Positions 43,436-52,191 of a stretch of 64,000 nucleotides of DNA are shown here, piece by piece. Position 1 is the stretch's first letter, and each line of letters starts with the position of its first letter. The notes beneath the pieces are model-generated. The model was given only the letters and a program-made list of their open reading frames with translations. It was not told the DNA's origin and searched no databases. Source of the stretch: Roseithermus sacchariphilus (GTDB taxonomy: Bacteria; Bacteroidota; Rhodothermia; Rhodothermales; MEBIC09517); NCBI GenBank assembly GCA_003285105.1, contig CP030158.1, forward strand, positions 4,636,449 through 4,700,448, read 5' to 3'. Both the position numbers and the translations under genes were made by a program.

Positions 43436-45943
43436 TCACACCCTGAGGCTCAGCCCCACGTACGCGCTCCGGCCCTCGGCCGGGATGATGCCGGGGCCGG
43501 GGTAGCCCGTGGCGCGCCGCGTGAAGTAGTGATGATTGGTCAGGTTGTTGACGCCCACCTCCAGCCCGAAGCGGCCACGGGTGTACTTCGCCGAGAGATC
43601 CATCACGTGATAGGCCGGAATGATCCCCTCGATGGCCGTCGGCGTCCACCGGGCATTCGAGGCATCCGAGAACTGTTCGCTCACATACGCGAACTGATAG
43701 GCCACCTCCAGCCGCTTCGTCCCGAAGGTCACCCCCGTCCGGAGGTTGATCCGCGGCACGAGCTCCACCCGGTTGCCCTCGATGCCCGGCTCCCGGGACC
43801 GCACGTACTCGGCAGAGATCAGCGCCAGGTTGGTGAACACCGCCAACCGCGTGGCGGCGGACCGGTCCACCAGGGCTTTGTAGAGATCCACTTCGGCGAA
43901 CGACTCGACCCCGTAGATCCGGGCGTCGGCCACGTTGGTGCGGAACCGGAAGGTGCGGTCGACCAGGTTGTTGAACCGGGGGTTGGGCTCGGTCCGCAGC
44001 ACGGTCCCGATCCGGTCCCGGTAGGCCAGATGGAACAGGCTCACGTCGTAGGTCAGCACCGGCCCCCGCGTGCCTCGCAGCCCCAGATCCGCGTTGTAGC
44101 CCCGCTCGTCCGTGATGTCCGGGTCGACTTCGAGGCTGCCCACGTTGACCCGGATGTCGTTGAAGTTGATGGCCCGGTAGTTCTGGGACACGTTGGCGTA
44201 CACCTCCAGGCCCGGCCCCCTCTTGTAACTGAGCCCCACGCCGAAGAAGGCGAAGGAGCGGGTCCGCTCCCGTCGTTCCTCGATGCGCTCGTCCATCAAC
44301 ACGTTGCCGGCCAGGTCCCGGACGGTGTTGCGGTAATAACCGTCGGCCTTCGTCTGGATGTACTCCACGCGGACGCCCGGCGTGACGCTGAAGCGGGGCG
44401 TCAGGTTGAAGACGTTCTCGGCAAAGACGGAGGCGTTCCGGCTGGGGAGGTCGAAGTCCGAGCCCTCCAGGTTGTCGGGATTCAGGTAGGTGAATGCGGG
44501 GGCGGCACCGTCCGGCCCTTCACCCTGCCGGCGATGGGTGAACCCCCGGTAGAAGCGGGTACCGACCAGCAGCACCGACAGGCCGTTGAAGAGCGGGTAT
44601 CGATGGATCAGTCGCGTCTCGTTGCCCCCGTTCCGGAAGTCATCCATCAGCAGGTCGCGGTTGCCGCCCGCATCCAGCCGGTCGATACGCTGGAGGTTGC
44701 CGAGCGCATCCCGCCCGGCCAGGAGCCCGAAGAACCGCGTGTTGAGGCTCGTACGGCTCGAAAAGCGATAGTCGGCCCGCAGCGCAAACAGGTTCCAGTC
44801 CACCCGGAACCAGTTGCGTGCCCGGGTCGACTGGCGGGGGTCCGCGTCGAACTGCGCATCGGTGAGCCCGCCGGGCTGGTGAGCCAGGTAGTGCATGTAG
44901 GTGTATTCGGGCCGGATCGAGAGCCGCGGGGAGAGCGCAAACGTCAGCGACGCATAGGCCGTGTGCTGGTCCAGCTCCGCATTCGGCCGCCACCCGTCGC
45001 TGTGCTTGTACTGATAGAAGCCGTAGTAGCGCACCGGCCCGGTAGCCCCCCCGATGCTGTTGAACGAGTTGATCAGTCCGTACGAGCCGGCCGACTGGGC
45101 GGAGACGATCTCCAGCGGGTCGTTCTCCGGGCCGTCCCGGAAGACGAAGTTGAGCAGCCCGCCGAACTGCGTGCCGTACTGCAGCGAGGCCGCTCCCCGG
45201 ACGATCTCGATGCGCTCGAGCGCCCGGGTGGGCGGGGTGTAGTAGCTCTCCGGGTAGCCGAGCGCATCGGCGGCGATGTCGTAGCCGTTCTGGCGGGTGT
45301 TGAAATTGGCGTTTCGGTTGGGGCTGAGGCCCCGGCCGCCCAGGCCCAGCTGCACCCCCGCGCCGTCGCTCTCCCAGATGTTGAGCCCTGCCACGCGCCC
45401 GTAGACCTGCCGGCTGTTGTTCGTCGCCAGATTCGCCGTGATCCGGTCGATCAGCACCACGTCGTTCTTCTTGGCTTCGTAGATCGCCACGCCCTCCACA
45501 TCCACCGCCCGCAACCGGGTCAGGCCGAAAGACGACGACAACGGCTCGCTGACGACGATCTCGTCGAGCTCGACTTCCGGGAGGGACAGGCGCAGGTCGA
45601 GCCGGACATCCTCGTTCGTGATCGTGACGGCCTCGGTGGCGAGTTGCTTGCCGGTGAAGTAGGCCAGGACGGTGTACCGGCCGGGCGGCAGGCCCCGGAT
45701 CTCGTACGTACCCGCGTCCCCGGTGACGTCGAGCGTGGCCTCGGTCGTCGAGATGATGGACGGCCCCCCCGTGGCGGCGCTCCAGGACGCATCGGTCACG
45801 AAGATCGTCGCGCCGGCGATGGGCCGGCCCTGTTCGTCGGTGACGCGGCCATGGACGGAGAAGGACTGCGCCGCGGCCGGCACGGCCAGGCCGAGCAGGC
45901 ACCCCATCCAGATCCAGCATACCCAGCGGCTCGTCATCGTCAT
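43436..45943 (-). CDS. TonB-dependent outer membrane receptor (FecA-like, iron type)
   Basis: An 835-residue receptor, last gene of a four-gene operon. A signal peptide (WVCWIWMGCLLGLAVPAAAQ) is followed by a CarboxypepD_reg-like beta-sandwich (SVHGRVTDEQGRPIAGATIFV, about 27-115). A plug domain follows (NSRQVYGRVAGLNIWESDG, ALERIEIVRGAASLQYGTQFGGLLNF) and a 22-strand barrel ends AYVGLSLRV. The C-terminal VGVNNLTNHHYFTRRATGYPGPGI is characteristic of FecA-like siderophore receptors. ATG at 45943 overlaps the HTTM gene stop as ATGA. Ligand is inferred as Fe(III) complexes from its operon; not proven. Confidence 0.93.
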   Translation of the reverse strand: MTMTSRWVCWIWMGCLLGLAVPAAAQSFSVHGRVTDEQGRPIAGATIFVTDASWSAATGGPSIISTTEATLDVTGDAGTYEIRGLPPGRYTVLAYFTGKQLATEAVTITNEDVRLDLRLSLPEVELDEIVVSEPLSSSFGLTRLRAVDVEGVAIYEAKKNDVVLIDRITANLATNNSRQVYGRVAGLNIWESDGAGVQLGLGGRGLSPNRNANFNTRQNGYDIAADALGYPESYYTPPTRALERIEIVRGAASLQYGTQFGGLLNFVFRDGPENDPLEIVSAQSAGSYGLINSFNSIGGATGPVRYYGFYQYKHSDGWRPNAELDQHTAYASLTFALSPRLSIRPEYTYMHYLAHQPGGLTDAQFDADPRQSTRARNWFRVDWNLFALRADYRFSSRTSLNTRFFGLLAGRDALGNLQRIDRLDAGGNRDLLMDDFRNGGNETRLIHRYPLFNGLSVLLVGTRFYRGFTHRRQGEGPDGAAPAFTYLNPDNLEGSDFDLPSRNASVFAENVFNLTPRFSVTPGVRVEYIQTKADGYYRNTVRDLAGNVLMDERIEERRERTRSFAFFGVGLSYKRGPGLEVYANVSQNYRAINFNDIRVNVGSLEVDPDITDERGYNADLGLRGTRGPVLTYDVSLFHLAYRDRIGTVLRTEPNPRFNNLVDRTFRFRTNVADARIYGVESFAEVDLYKALVDRSAATRLAVFTNLALISAEYVRSREPGIEGNRVELVPRINLRTGVTFGTKRLEVAYQFAYVSEQFSDASNARWTPTAIEGIIPAYHVMDLSAKYTRGRFGLEVGVNNLTNHHYFTRRATGYPGPGIIPAEGRSAYVGLSLRV

Positions 45944-47334
45944 CGTCGGCTTATCCAGCGGTCCTGTTCCTCCGCGAAGGGCAGCACCCAGGTCTTGTGC
46001 CGCAGCCCGCGCTCCACGGCGGTCAGGTCGACGCTCGGATCGATCATCAGCCGGCTCCGGCGACCGTTGAGCGTGACGTAGGCCTCCACGGTGATCTCGA
46101 CGTCCTCCAGGCCCTGCTGCCGGTACGTGTCCTCCAGGAAGTGCGCGAACTGGAGGATCATGTCCGGCTGCGTGGCCATCATCTTCTCCTGGTTCGGGGT
46201 GAGGTACTCCCAGTTCGCCACCTCCCACTGCCGGCCGGTAGCCGGGTCGCGAACGCGGAACGTGGCATAACCGGCTTTTTCCATGAGCATCACCCGCCAC
46301 GAAAAGCGATAGCCCTCCTCGGTCCAGAAGAGGTGGCCGGGGTACAGCACCGAGCGCAGCGGGACCAGCACCTGCACCACGACGTGGAGCGTCAGCAGGA
46401 CCGCGAGGGCCGCCGAGGCGCGGCGGGAGAAACGGAACGGCACGGGGAGGGCGGACACCGCCGCCCGCGGGACCGCCGCCGGGCGCCGCGCGATGCGGCT
46501 CCAGAGGACACGGAGGCGGTCCAGAAGGGCCTCATGGAACGAGGCCGGGAAGAAGATGAGCGTGCTGAGGATCATGATGTAGGGGAACATCCCGATCTGG
46601 AACAGCAGCGCCGTGGTCAGATGAAAGGCGAGGACGGCCAGGTAGGCCGGCAGGCGCGTACGCCGCCACAGCAGAAAGAAGACGATGGTGAGGTCGTAGA
46701 CGGCGCCGGCCCAGCTGAACAGGTAGGCCGTCAGCGGTTCGGCGAGCAGGCCGCCCACGAGGGGCAGGTGGGCATGGGCGGGCAGCCACAGCCGCAGCGG
46801 CATCGCGTCCAGCAGCCAGTCGGGGTTCAGCTTGGCCAGGCCGGCAAAGACGTAGACCAGCCCCAGCTGAAACTTGAAGATGTTGACGGTCCAGGCCGGC
46901 ACGGTGTCCGCCCGCAGCCCCGGATGGCGCCGCACGTCCAGCGAGAACGCCCGGTTCGCCGGCACCCAGATCAGCAGGAAGCTGATGATGCTGACGAAAT
47001 AGTAGTGGTTGAGGTAGTTCGTCTTGTCGATCAGCTCGACGTAGGTGAACGTCAGGAAGAACAGGACGGAAGCGATCCGGTAGTGCCAGCCCAGCATGAT
47101 GCCCAGCGCGGCCAGGCCCATCAGGCCGAAGAGCACGTACAGGCCGGCTTCCCCCGGCGGCACGACCCAGTCGAAGCCGTAGTAGGTGAAGAAGTAGGTG
47201 GGCCGTACGTAGAGCTCGTAGATCCAGCCGTTCAGGACGAAGCGAAGGACGCTGACGGCCATGATGAAGCCGAACAACGCCCGGAAAACGACCAGGGGCG
47301 CGATGGAGGTCTGGGCGGTGAGGAGCTTTCGCAT
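45940..47334 (-). CDS. HTTM (vitamin K-dependent gamma-carboxylase-like) membrane protein
   Basis: A 464-residue membrane protein. Eight or so TM helices in the first 290 residues (VVFRALFGFIMAVSVLRFV, AGLYVLFGLMGLAALGIML, YYFVSIISFLLIWVPANRAFSLD, FQLGLVYVFAGLAKLNPDWL) match HTTM domains. A soluble C-terminal part of about 140 residues (FSWRVMLMEKAGYATFRVRDPATG) follows. In the animal enzyme it carboxylates Glu; the bacterial role is unclear. In Bacteroidota it often lies beside imelysin and TonB receptors, as here. 27 bp downstream of the imelysin gene, 4-bp overlap with the receptor. Confidence 0.9.
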   Translation of the reverse strand: MRKLLTAQTSIAPLVVFRALFGFIMAVSVLRFVLNGWIYELYVRPTYFFTYYGFDWVVPPGEAGLYVLFGLMGLAALGIMLGWHYRIASVLFFLTFTYVELIDKTNYLNHYYFVSIISFLLIWVPANRAFSLDVRRHPGLRADTVPAWTVNIFKFQLGLVYVFAGLAKLNPDWLLDAMPLRLWLPAHAHLPLVGGLLAEPLTAYLFSWAGAVYDLTIVFFLLWRRTRLPAYLAVLAFHLTTALLFQIGMFPYIMILSTLIFFPASFHEALLDRLRVLWSRIARRPAAVPRAAVSALPVPFRFSRRASAALAVLLTLHVVVQVLVPLRSVLYPGHLFWTEEGYRFSWRVMLMEKAGYATFRVRDPATGRQWEVANWEYLTPNQEKMMATQPDMILQFAHFLEDTYRQQGLEDVEITVEAYVTLNGRRSRLMIDPSVDLTAVERGLRHKTWVLPFAEEQDRWISRR

Positions 47335-47361
47335 GGTCAGGGTCGCCGGGGCCGTCGTCCG

Positions 47362-48495
47362 TCAATCGCCGTCGTTGTCCTGGAAGGTGATGGTGATGCC
47401 CAGGATGGAGGTCATGTCCGCCTTGAGGAGCACGATGACGTCCTGCAACGCCGTGAAGGCTGCCAGGACCGCGTCGTTGTCCGTCTCGATCTGCACCGAG
47501 AGCGGATCGTTCAGCGCGGCGAGAGCGGCAATGGCTTCGTCCATCTCGGCCTCGATCCAATCGGCCAGGTCGCCGGCACCGAGCGCGCGGAGGTTGTCGT
47601 CCAGCCCCGTACCGGCCGCATCCGCCCGGTCGTTCCCCAGAAAGAGCCGCCGGACGGCGCGCACGTTGGCCAGCGCCAGCTCGGCCGAGTAGCCGGCGTA
47701 ATAGGCCTCGGTCGCCGTCGGGCGGGGCACCCCCGCGCTGCGGACACCGGCCGGAATGCCGATCTTGCCATCCCGGATGAAGCGCTCGTAGTGAAGGACG
47801 AAGGCATTGATCAGCATGCCGAGCGAGCTCCCCACGTCCGTGCCCGCGTTCTCCGGGCTCAGGAACGTGCCGATGTAGTTGCCGCCGTCGGCCGCCCACT
47901 CGCCGGCGGTGGCCTCGGTGGCGTTCAGGATGAAGTCCACGTTGTCCTGCAGGTAGGCCCGCCGGTTGGCGGCGTCGGGCGCATCCCGGTACGCCGCCAC
48001 GACCTCCTCGTCGGTGGCGGCAAGACCGTGCAGGAGATAATCCAGAGCCGGAAAGCCGACGGCGGCCCGGTTGTCGAGCGTGCCCAGCGTGTAGGTGCCC
48101 GAGGCCACGTTCGCCTCGATCCGGTCCACGTCGGCCGGGTAGGTGTTGAGCGCGGCCCGGAGCGTGACGGACTCGGCCGGGCCGAACTGGAACAGGTTGG
48201 CGTCCTGCCAGGCCAGGCGGGCGGCTTTCAGCTGCGCCCGCAACGCCTCCAGCCCGGCCACGGTCGGCTCGGCGGTGAAGGCGGAGGCCGACGCCTGGAG
48301 GGCCGCCACGGATTGCTGCAGGGCGGCGTAGGCCGGCAGAATGAGATCCTGACCGTACCGGGCGAGCATCTCGGATCGGTCGAACGTCTCGCCGGGCGGC
48401 TCCGGGCCGGACGGGTCGCTGTCACACGACGCCACCACCAGCGCCAGCATACCGCCAACGACGAGCGAGCGAACGAGCGAATACGTCTTCGTCAT
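47362..48495 (-). CDS. Imelysin-family lipoprotein (M75, iron-uptake type)
   Basis: A 377-residue exported protein with lipobox VVASC near residue 24. The rest is helical, in the pattern of two four-helix bundles of imelysin/IrpA proteins: LAWQDANLFQFGPAESVTLRAALNTYP, then AVGFPALDYLLHG, and later the second half (GMLINAFVLHYERFIRDGKIGIP). The family is tied to iron uptake (EfeO-like). The canonical GxHxxE motif of M75 appears only in modified form (GFPALDYLLHG), so peptidase activity is unlikely. Cotranscribed with DUF4856, HTTM and receptor genes. Confidence 0.92.
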   Translation of the reverse strand: MTKTYSLVRSLVVGGMLALVVASCDSDPSGPEPPGETFDRSEMLARYGQDLILPAYAALQQSVAALQASASAFTAEPTVAGLEALRAQLKAARLAWQDANLFQFGPAESVTLRAALNTYPADVDRIEANVASGTYTLGTLDNRAAVGFPALDYLLHGLAATDEEVVAAYRDAPDAANRRAYLQDNVDFILNATEATAGEWAADGGNYIGTFLSPENAGTDVGSSLGMLINAFVLHYERFIRDGKIGIPAGVRSAGVPRPTATEAYYAGYSAELALANVRAVRRLFLGNDRADAAGTGLDDNLRALGAGDLADWIEAEMDEAIAALAALNDPLSVQIETDNDAVLAAFTALQDVIVLLKADMTSILGITITFQDNDGD

Positions 48496-48517
48496 AAGTA
48501 AGTGCTATCACGATGAA

Positions 48518-48553
48518 GGCGGGTGGCCCGGACAAACGCCCCGGCCACCCGCC
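48518..48553 (-). promoter_or_regulatory. Intercistronic hairpin between DUF4856 and imelysin genes
   Basis: A perfect 11-bp stem GGCGGGTGGCC (48518-48528) / GGCCACCCGCC (48543-48553) with 14-nt loop lies in the 85-bp gap. No T-tract follows, so partial termination, RNA processing or mRNA stabilisation are all possible. It would let the first gene be expressed at a different level from the downstream genes. Confidence 0.55.
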
Positions 48554-48580
48554 ATGAATCAGGCACGTGTATGCCTCCCG

Positions 48581-50053
48581 CTACAGAGCATCCTGCACGG
48601 GCTCCAGCTTCGGGTAGATCGCCACCAGCGTAGCCTTGGCCTTGTTCAGACCGGCCGGGGTGACGTTCCAGAAGTTCCCCCCGGCCCCGAAATCCGTCTC
48701 CTGGATCTCCTCGATCTGGGCGAGCGAGATCTTCCGCCGGGGGCTGTACTTCAGCGCATTCACGAACGCCCAGGCTTCCGAGAGCGTGTGAAACGCCTCG
48801 CCTGTATGGCCCTCGTTCAGATGCGCCAGCGTGCCGTTGATGTAGTGCACCGCCGTGGCCGCGGCCACCAGTTCGTGGTATTCGTAGAGGATGTCCCGCT
48901 GGGCGTCCCGCGTCGCCGGGTCGTTGTTCACGATGGCCGTGCGCCCCTCCTTGTAGGCATCCATGAGGATCTTGTTGGTGCCCAGCAGCCCGTCGGCCAC
49001 GTTGTCGACCACGTTGGAATAGTGGCTCCAGAACCGGTCCTCGTTGCCGCGGGACGCCGGCCAGGGCGAGGTGAAGTCCAGCGGAGGATCCCAGTACCCG
49101 AAGGCTTCATCCCAGTGATGCTCCATCGCGGTGTAGTTCTTCCCCTCGACCAGTTCCACGTTCTCCACCCCGTTTCCGATGCGCGCGTCCGTGAGGTAGA
49201 CGTTGTAGATCTGGTTGTAGAAGACGGCCCCCATCAGTCCCTTTTCGATCAGCTGCGTGAACTCCCGGCCGTTCTCGTCGACCAGGATGGTGTTGCCGCT
49301 GTTCTCGCGCGTGATGAGCCCCGCCGTCCCGTTGGACGCCGTCACCCCGGCGTTGCCGTTCTGGCTGGCGGCCGCGGCCCGTGCGAACAGGTCCTCGAAC
49401 AGCCGGGCGTCCAGGTCGGGCGCAAAGGTCTTGTCCTTGAGCTGGCGGTCGGACGTGAACGAGAAGTGCCCGCCCCCGTTGCCGCCGGTGTTCTCGAACA
49501 TATCGAGCAGAGCCTGCTCGGAGAGCACCCCGCCCTGGTCGCCGGTGGTGAGGTAGGCCTTCATCTCCTCGACCATGTCGAGCCGGTCGGTCTGCCCGCT
49601 GTAGGAGACCGTCGACGCCCCGTTGCGGGTGAATTCGTACGTCTCCGGCGTGTCGATCAGCTTCCCGGTGGTGACCGTCGCCGTGATGTCCGAGGTTTCC
49701 CCCTCACGGTCGGTCAGGGTGAAGACCAGCGCGTACGTGGTGCCGAGCACCGACGCCGCGGGGATCTCGAAGACATAGGCCAGCTCCTGCTCGGTGGCGC
49801 CCACCTCCACCGGCACGCTCTCGGGCGCGCCTCCGTCCACCGACACGGTGAGCGACTGGATGCCCGCCTCGGCGCGAAGGGTCAGCGGAATCTCGACGTC
49901 CGTGCCACGCCCCCCTTCCACCTGAAGCGTGGCGCCATCGATGCCCGGCCGCTCGGGCTCGTTGCCCGTACCGTCACAGGCGCTGAAACCTACGATCATC
50001 AGCAGGGCCATCAGGAGGACCCGGGGCGTGTGGGCGTTACGAAACGACTGCAT
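48581..50053 (-). CDS. DUF4856 lipoprotein, first gene of the iron-type operon
   Basis: A 490-residue exported protein with lipobox (GFSAC, about residue 25), then an Ig-like region (TLQVEGGRGTDVEIPLTL; about 35-125). The DUF4856 domain (about 130-490) has FTRNGASTVSYSGQTDRLDMVEEMKAYL, YTAMEHHWDEAFGYWDPP and VDNVADGLLGTNKILMDAYKEGR. The HHWDEAFGYW motif and other His/Asp/Glu positions resemble the imelysin-like, iron-linked outer membrane lipoproteins. The start at 50053 gives a normal signal peptide. It lies 142 bp downstream of the Fur-box-like palindromes. Confidence 0.88.
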   Translation of the reverse strand: MQSFRNAHTPRVLLMALLMIVGFSACDGTGNEPERPGIDGATLQVEGGRGTDVEIPLTLRAEAGIQSLTVSVDGGAPESVPVEVGATEQELAYVFEIPAASVLGTTYALVFTLTDREGETSDITATVTTGKLIDTPETYEFTRNGASTVSYSGQTDRLDMVEEMKAYLTTGDQGGVLSEQALLDMFENTGGNGGGHFSFTSDRQLKDKTFAPDLDARLFEDLFARAAAASQNGNAGVTASNGTAGLITRENSGNTILVDENGREFTQLIEKGLMGAVFYNQIYNVYLTDARIGNGVENVELVEGKNYTAMEHHWDEAFGYWDPPLDFTSPWPASRGNEDRFWSHYSNVVDNVADGLLGTNKILMDAYKEGRTAIVNNDPATRDAQRDILYEYHELVAAATAVHYINGTLAHLNEGHTGEAFHTLSEAWAFVNALKYSPRRKISLAQIEEIQETDFGAGGNFWNVTPAGLNKAKATLVAIYPKLEPVQDAL

Positions 50054-50440
50054 ATCGTCTGGAATGTGGGTGAAGTACAACGGTACGGTGGGCTTGAAGT
50101 ACGGCGGGCTTGACCGCCTCCCCTTCCGTCGCGCAACGATGGAGGGATCGCCCTCTCACCACTCCGGTCTGATCACCGGGCATCGGCGCAACGGATGTAG
50201 ACTGAATCTAAATCATATCATGGACTCAGTCTACATAAAGAGGTGTCTTTTCATCAAAAGCGTGCATAGCCCCGGGCAGACGGTTGACAAGGGCAGACGG
50301 GGGATGACCCCACCGCTGGCGGCCACGCAGACACGGACGTATCCCGCGCGGTGAACCTGCATCGCGGTTCGTCGTCCACAGGGAGAAGCCGCCGGCCCGG
50401 CGGGCCGGGTCTCCCTCTCCTCCACGACGCATTCCAGGCC
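50054..50440. other. Divergent intergenic region of 387 bp
   Basis: Holds the promoters of the iron-type operon (minus) and the alpha/beta hydrolase (plus). I found no convincing gene. The notable content is the pair of palindromic sites at 50195-50236 in an AT-rich patch, and a small CTTTT-CATC-AAAAG hairpin near 50247-50259. Confidence 0.6.
50195..50236. promoter_or_regulatory. Fur-box-like palindromes upstream of the iron-type operon
   Basis: ATGTAGACTGAATCTAAAT (50195-50213) is a 7-5-7 palindrome with one mismatch (ATGTAGA/TCTAAAT). A second, weaker site with TCAGTCTACAT ends at 50236. Together TGTAGACTGA and TCAGTCTACA also make a 10-bp perfect inverted repeat around a 20-bp centre. The AT-rich motif resembles the ATTTAGA-N5-TCTAAAT shape I recall for Bacteroidota Fur sites. 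The regulator is inferred from operon content. Confidence 0.55.
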
Positions 50441-51562
50441 ATGATCTCCGCACTCCCACATCCCCGCCGGCTCCTGCCGGTCCTGCTGGCGCTGCTGCTC
50501 CTGCCCGCCTGCGACACGGCCACCCCGGACCCCGAGGACGGCGTCGATCTGGACGCCCTGTTTGCCCCGCCGACGGCGGCCGAGGTCGACGCGGTGCTGG
50601 CGGACTGGGCGGGGCGGGACGTCGCGGCCCGCGGCGTCGTGGAGCACGACACCGTGGCCGTCACCCTCGGCGGCACCCCGGCCCGCGCCCGCATCGTCTC
50701 GCACACGGTGGGCACAGCCCAGCACTACGGCGCCCTCCTCGTCCCGGACGGCGCCGAGCCGGGCAGCCTGCCGGTGCTGCTCTACGCCCACGGCGGCGAC
50801 GGCGGGGTGGACCTCGACGAGACGGTGACGAACCTGAACCTCGGCTTCTTCGGCCTCAGCAACGCGTTCGTGCTGGTCGTCCCCTCGTTCCGGGCGGAGC
50901 CGCTCACGGCCGGCGGAGTGACCTACCAGTCCACCGGCGAGCCGAGCCCCTGGGATCGCGACGTAGACGACGCCCTGGCGCTGATCAACGTCGCCCTGCA
51001 GACCGTACCCGAGGCCGACGCCGGCCGCATCGGCGTGGTGGGCTTCAGCCGGGGCGGCGGGGTGGCGCTGCTGATGGCCGCCCGCGACCCCCGCATCGAG
51101 GTAGTCGTCGAGTTCTTCGGCCCGACGGACTTCTTCGGCCCGTTCGTCCGGGCCGTGACGGAGGAGGCGCTGCAGGGGCGCCCGCGCGACCTGCCGGGGC
51201 TGGATTACCTCAACGCCGCACTGATCCAGCCGCTGGCCGCCGGCACGATCAGCCTGGCCGAGGTGCGCAACCAGATGCTGCGCCGCTCGGCCGTCTACTT
51301 CGCCGATCGCCTGCCGGACCTGCAGGTGCACCACGGCACGGCGGACACCGTCGTGCCCGTGGGCGAGGCGGAGCGCCTGATCGCCGTCATGGAAGGCCTG
51401 GGGCGTTCGGCCACCTCGACGCCGCCGTTCGAGGCCTATCTCTATCCCGGTGCGGGACACAACCCCTCCGAGATGACCGGCAGCTTCGAGCGCACCTCCG
51501 CCTTCCTCCGCCGCCTGCTCGAACCCGAGGTGGCCGTGCGGAGTGCCGGCGTCGCCCGCTGA
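50441..51562 (+). CDS. Alpha/beta-hydrolase lipoprotein (dienelactone-hydrolase/peptidase S9-like)
   Basis: A 373-residue exported hydrolase. The start at 50441 gives a lipoprotein signal (LLALLLLPAC). The nucleophile elbow is GFSRGGG near residue 202; the acid is in HHGTADTVVPV and the His in PGAGHNP, in the expected order. An early oxyanion region LLYAHGGDGGV is also present. The mix suggests an esterase or peptidase of the S9/dienelactone hydrolase group; substrate unknown. Divergent from the iron-type operon, so control by the same sites is possible. Confidence 0.87.
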   Translation: MISALPHPRRLLPVLLALLLLPACDTATPDPEDGVDLDALFAPPTAAEVDAVLADWAGRDVAARGVVEHDTVAVTLGGTPARARIVSHTVGTAQHYGALLVPDGAEPGSLPVLLYAHGGDGGVDLDETVTNLNLGFFGLSNAFVLVVPSFRAEPLTAGGVTYQSTGEPSPWDRDVDDALALINVALQTVPEADAGRIGVVGFSRGGGVALLMAARDPRIEVVVEFFGPTDFFGPFVRAVTEEALQGRPRDLPGLDYLNAALIQPLAAGTISLAEVRNQMLRRSAVYFADRLPDLQVHHGTADTVVPVGEAERLIAVMEGLGRSATSTPPFEAYLYPGAGHNPSEMTGSFERTSAFLRRLLEPEVAVRSAGVAR

Positions 51563-51615
51563 GCGTCACGCCTCCCCTCACCGTTTCCACGTTCTCTTGC
51601 CCCCTTGCCCACCGC

Positions 51616-52077
51616 ATGGCTCACCCCGATCTCCACATCCGCCCCGTCACGTCGCCGAGCGACTGGGAGCAGGCCCGCATGATCCGGCAACGCGTCTTCG
51701 TCGAAGAGCAGGCCTGCCCGCCGGAGGAGGAGTGGGACGCCTACGACGAAACCAGCCGCCACGTCGTGGCCTGGCAGGGGGCGGAGCCGGTCGGGACGGC
51801 CCGCTGGCGCGCGGTGCGCTACGACGGACGGCCGGCGGCCAAGCTGGAGCGCTTCGCGGTGCTGCCGGCCTACCGGGGTCGGGGATACGGCCGCCGGCTC
51901 GTCGCATGGGTGATGGAGGACGCCCGACGCGCCGGCTTCACCACCTTCGTCCTCCACGCCCAGGCCCACCTCGAAGGCTTCTACCGCTCGCTCGGCTTCG
52001 ACGCCCTCGACGAACGGTTCATGGAGGCCGGCATCCCGCACGTCAAGATGGTCCGCCAGGATCGGGCGACGCGCTGA
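51616..52077 (+). CDS. GNAT-family N-acetyltransferase
   Basis: A 153-residue acetyltransferase with the acetyl-CoA motif RGRGYGRRLVAWVME (motif A, about 87-102), preceded by LERFAVLPAYRG. The pattern FVEEQACPPEEEWDAYDETSRHVVA near the start, and HAQAHLEGFYRSLGFDALDERFMEAGIPHVKM at the end, resembles ElaA/YjcF-type proteins. Substrate unknown. It follows the hydrolase by 53 bp and could share its transcript. Confidence 0.93.
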   Translation: MAHPDLHIRPVTSPSDWEQARMIRQRVFVEEQACPPEEEWDAYDETSRHVVAWQGAEPVGTARWRAVRYDGRPAAKLERFAVLPAYRGRGYGRRLVAWVMEDARRAGFTTFVLHAQAHLEGFYRSLGFDALDERFMEAGIPHVKMVRQDRATR

Positions 52078-52120
52078 CGGCGCGCTGACGACGAGGCCGG
52101 CAGACCGGCCGGAGGCACAC

Positions 52121-52151
52121 AAAAAGGGCGACGGCCGTTCGACCGTCGCCC
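52121..52151 (-). terminator. Rho-independent terminator of clpP
   Basis: A 9-bp stem GGGCGACGG (52126-52134) / CCGTCGCCC (52143-52151) with 8-nt loop is followed on the minus strand by TTTTTG. It lies about 40 bp past the clpP stop. The plus-strand reading, after the acetyltransferase gene, has no T-tract, but the hairpin could serve both sides. Confidence 0.8.
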
Positions 52152-52191
52152 CTCGTCTCTGGCACGGGTTCCGCCGGCGGCGGAGGCACTA

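Noticed and set aside
50284-50289. TTGACA as -35 box for the alpha/beta hydrolase
   Set aside because: No -10-like hexamer lies at 16-18 bp, and Bacteroidota-type promoters use another motif.
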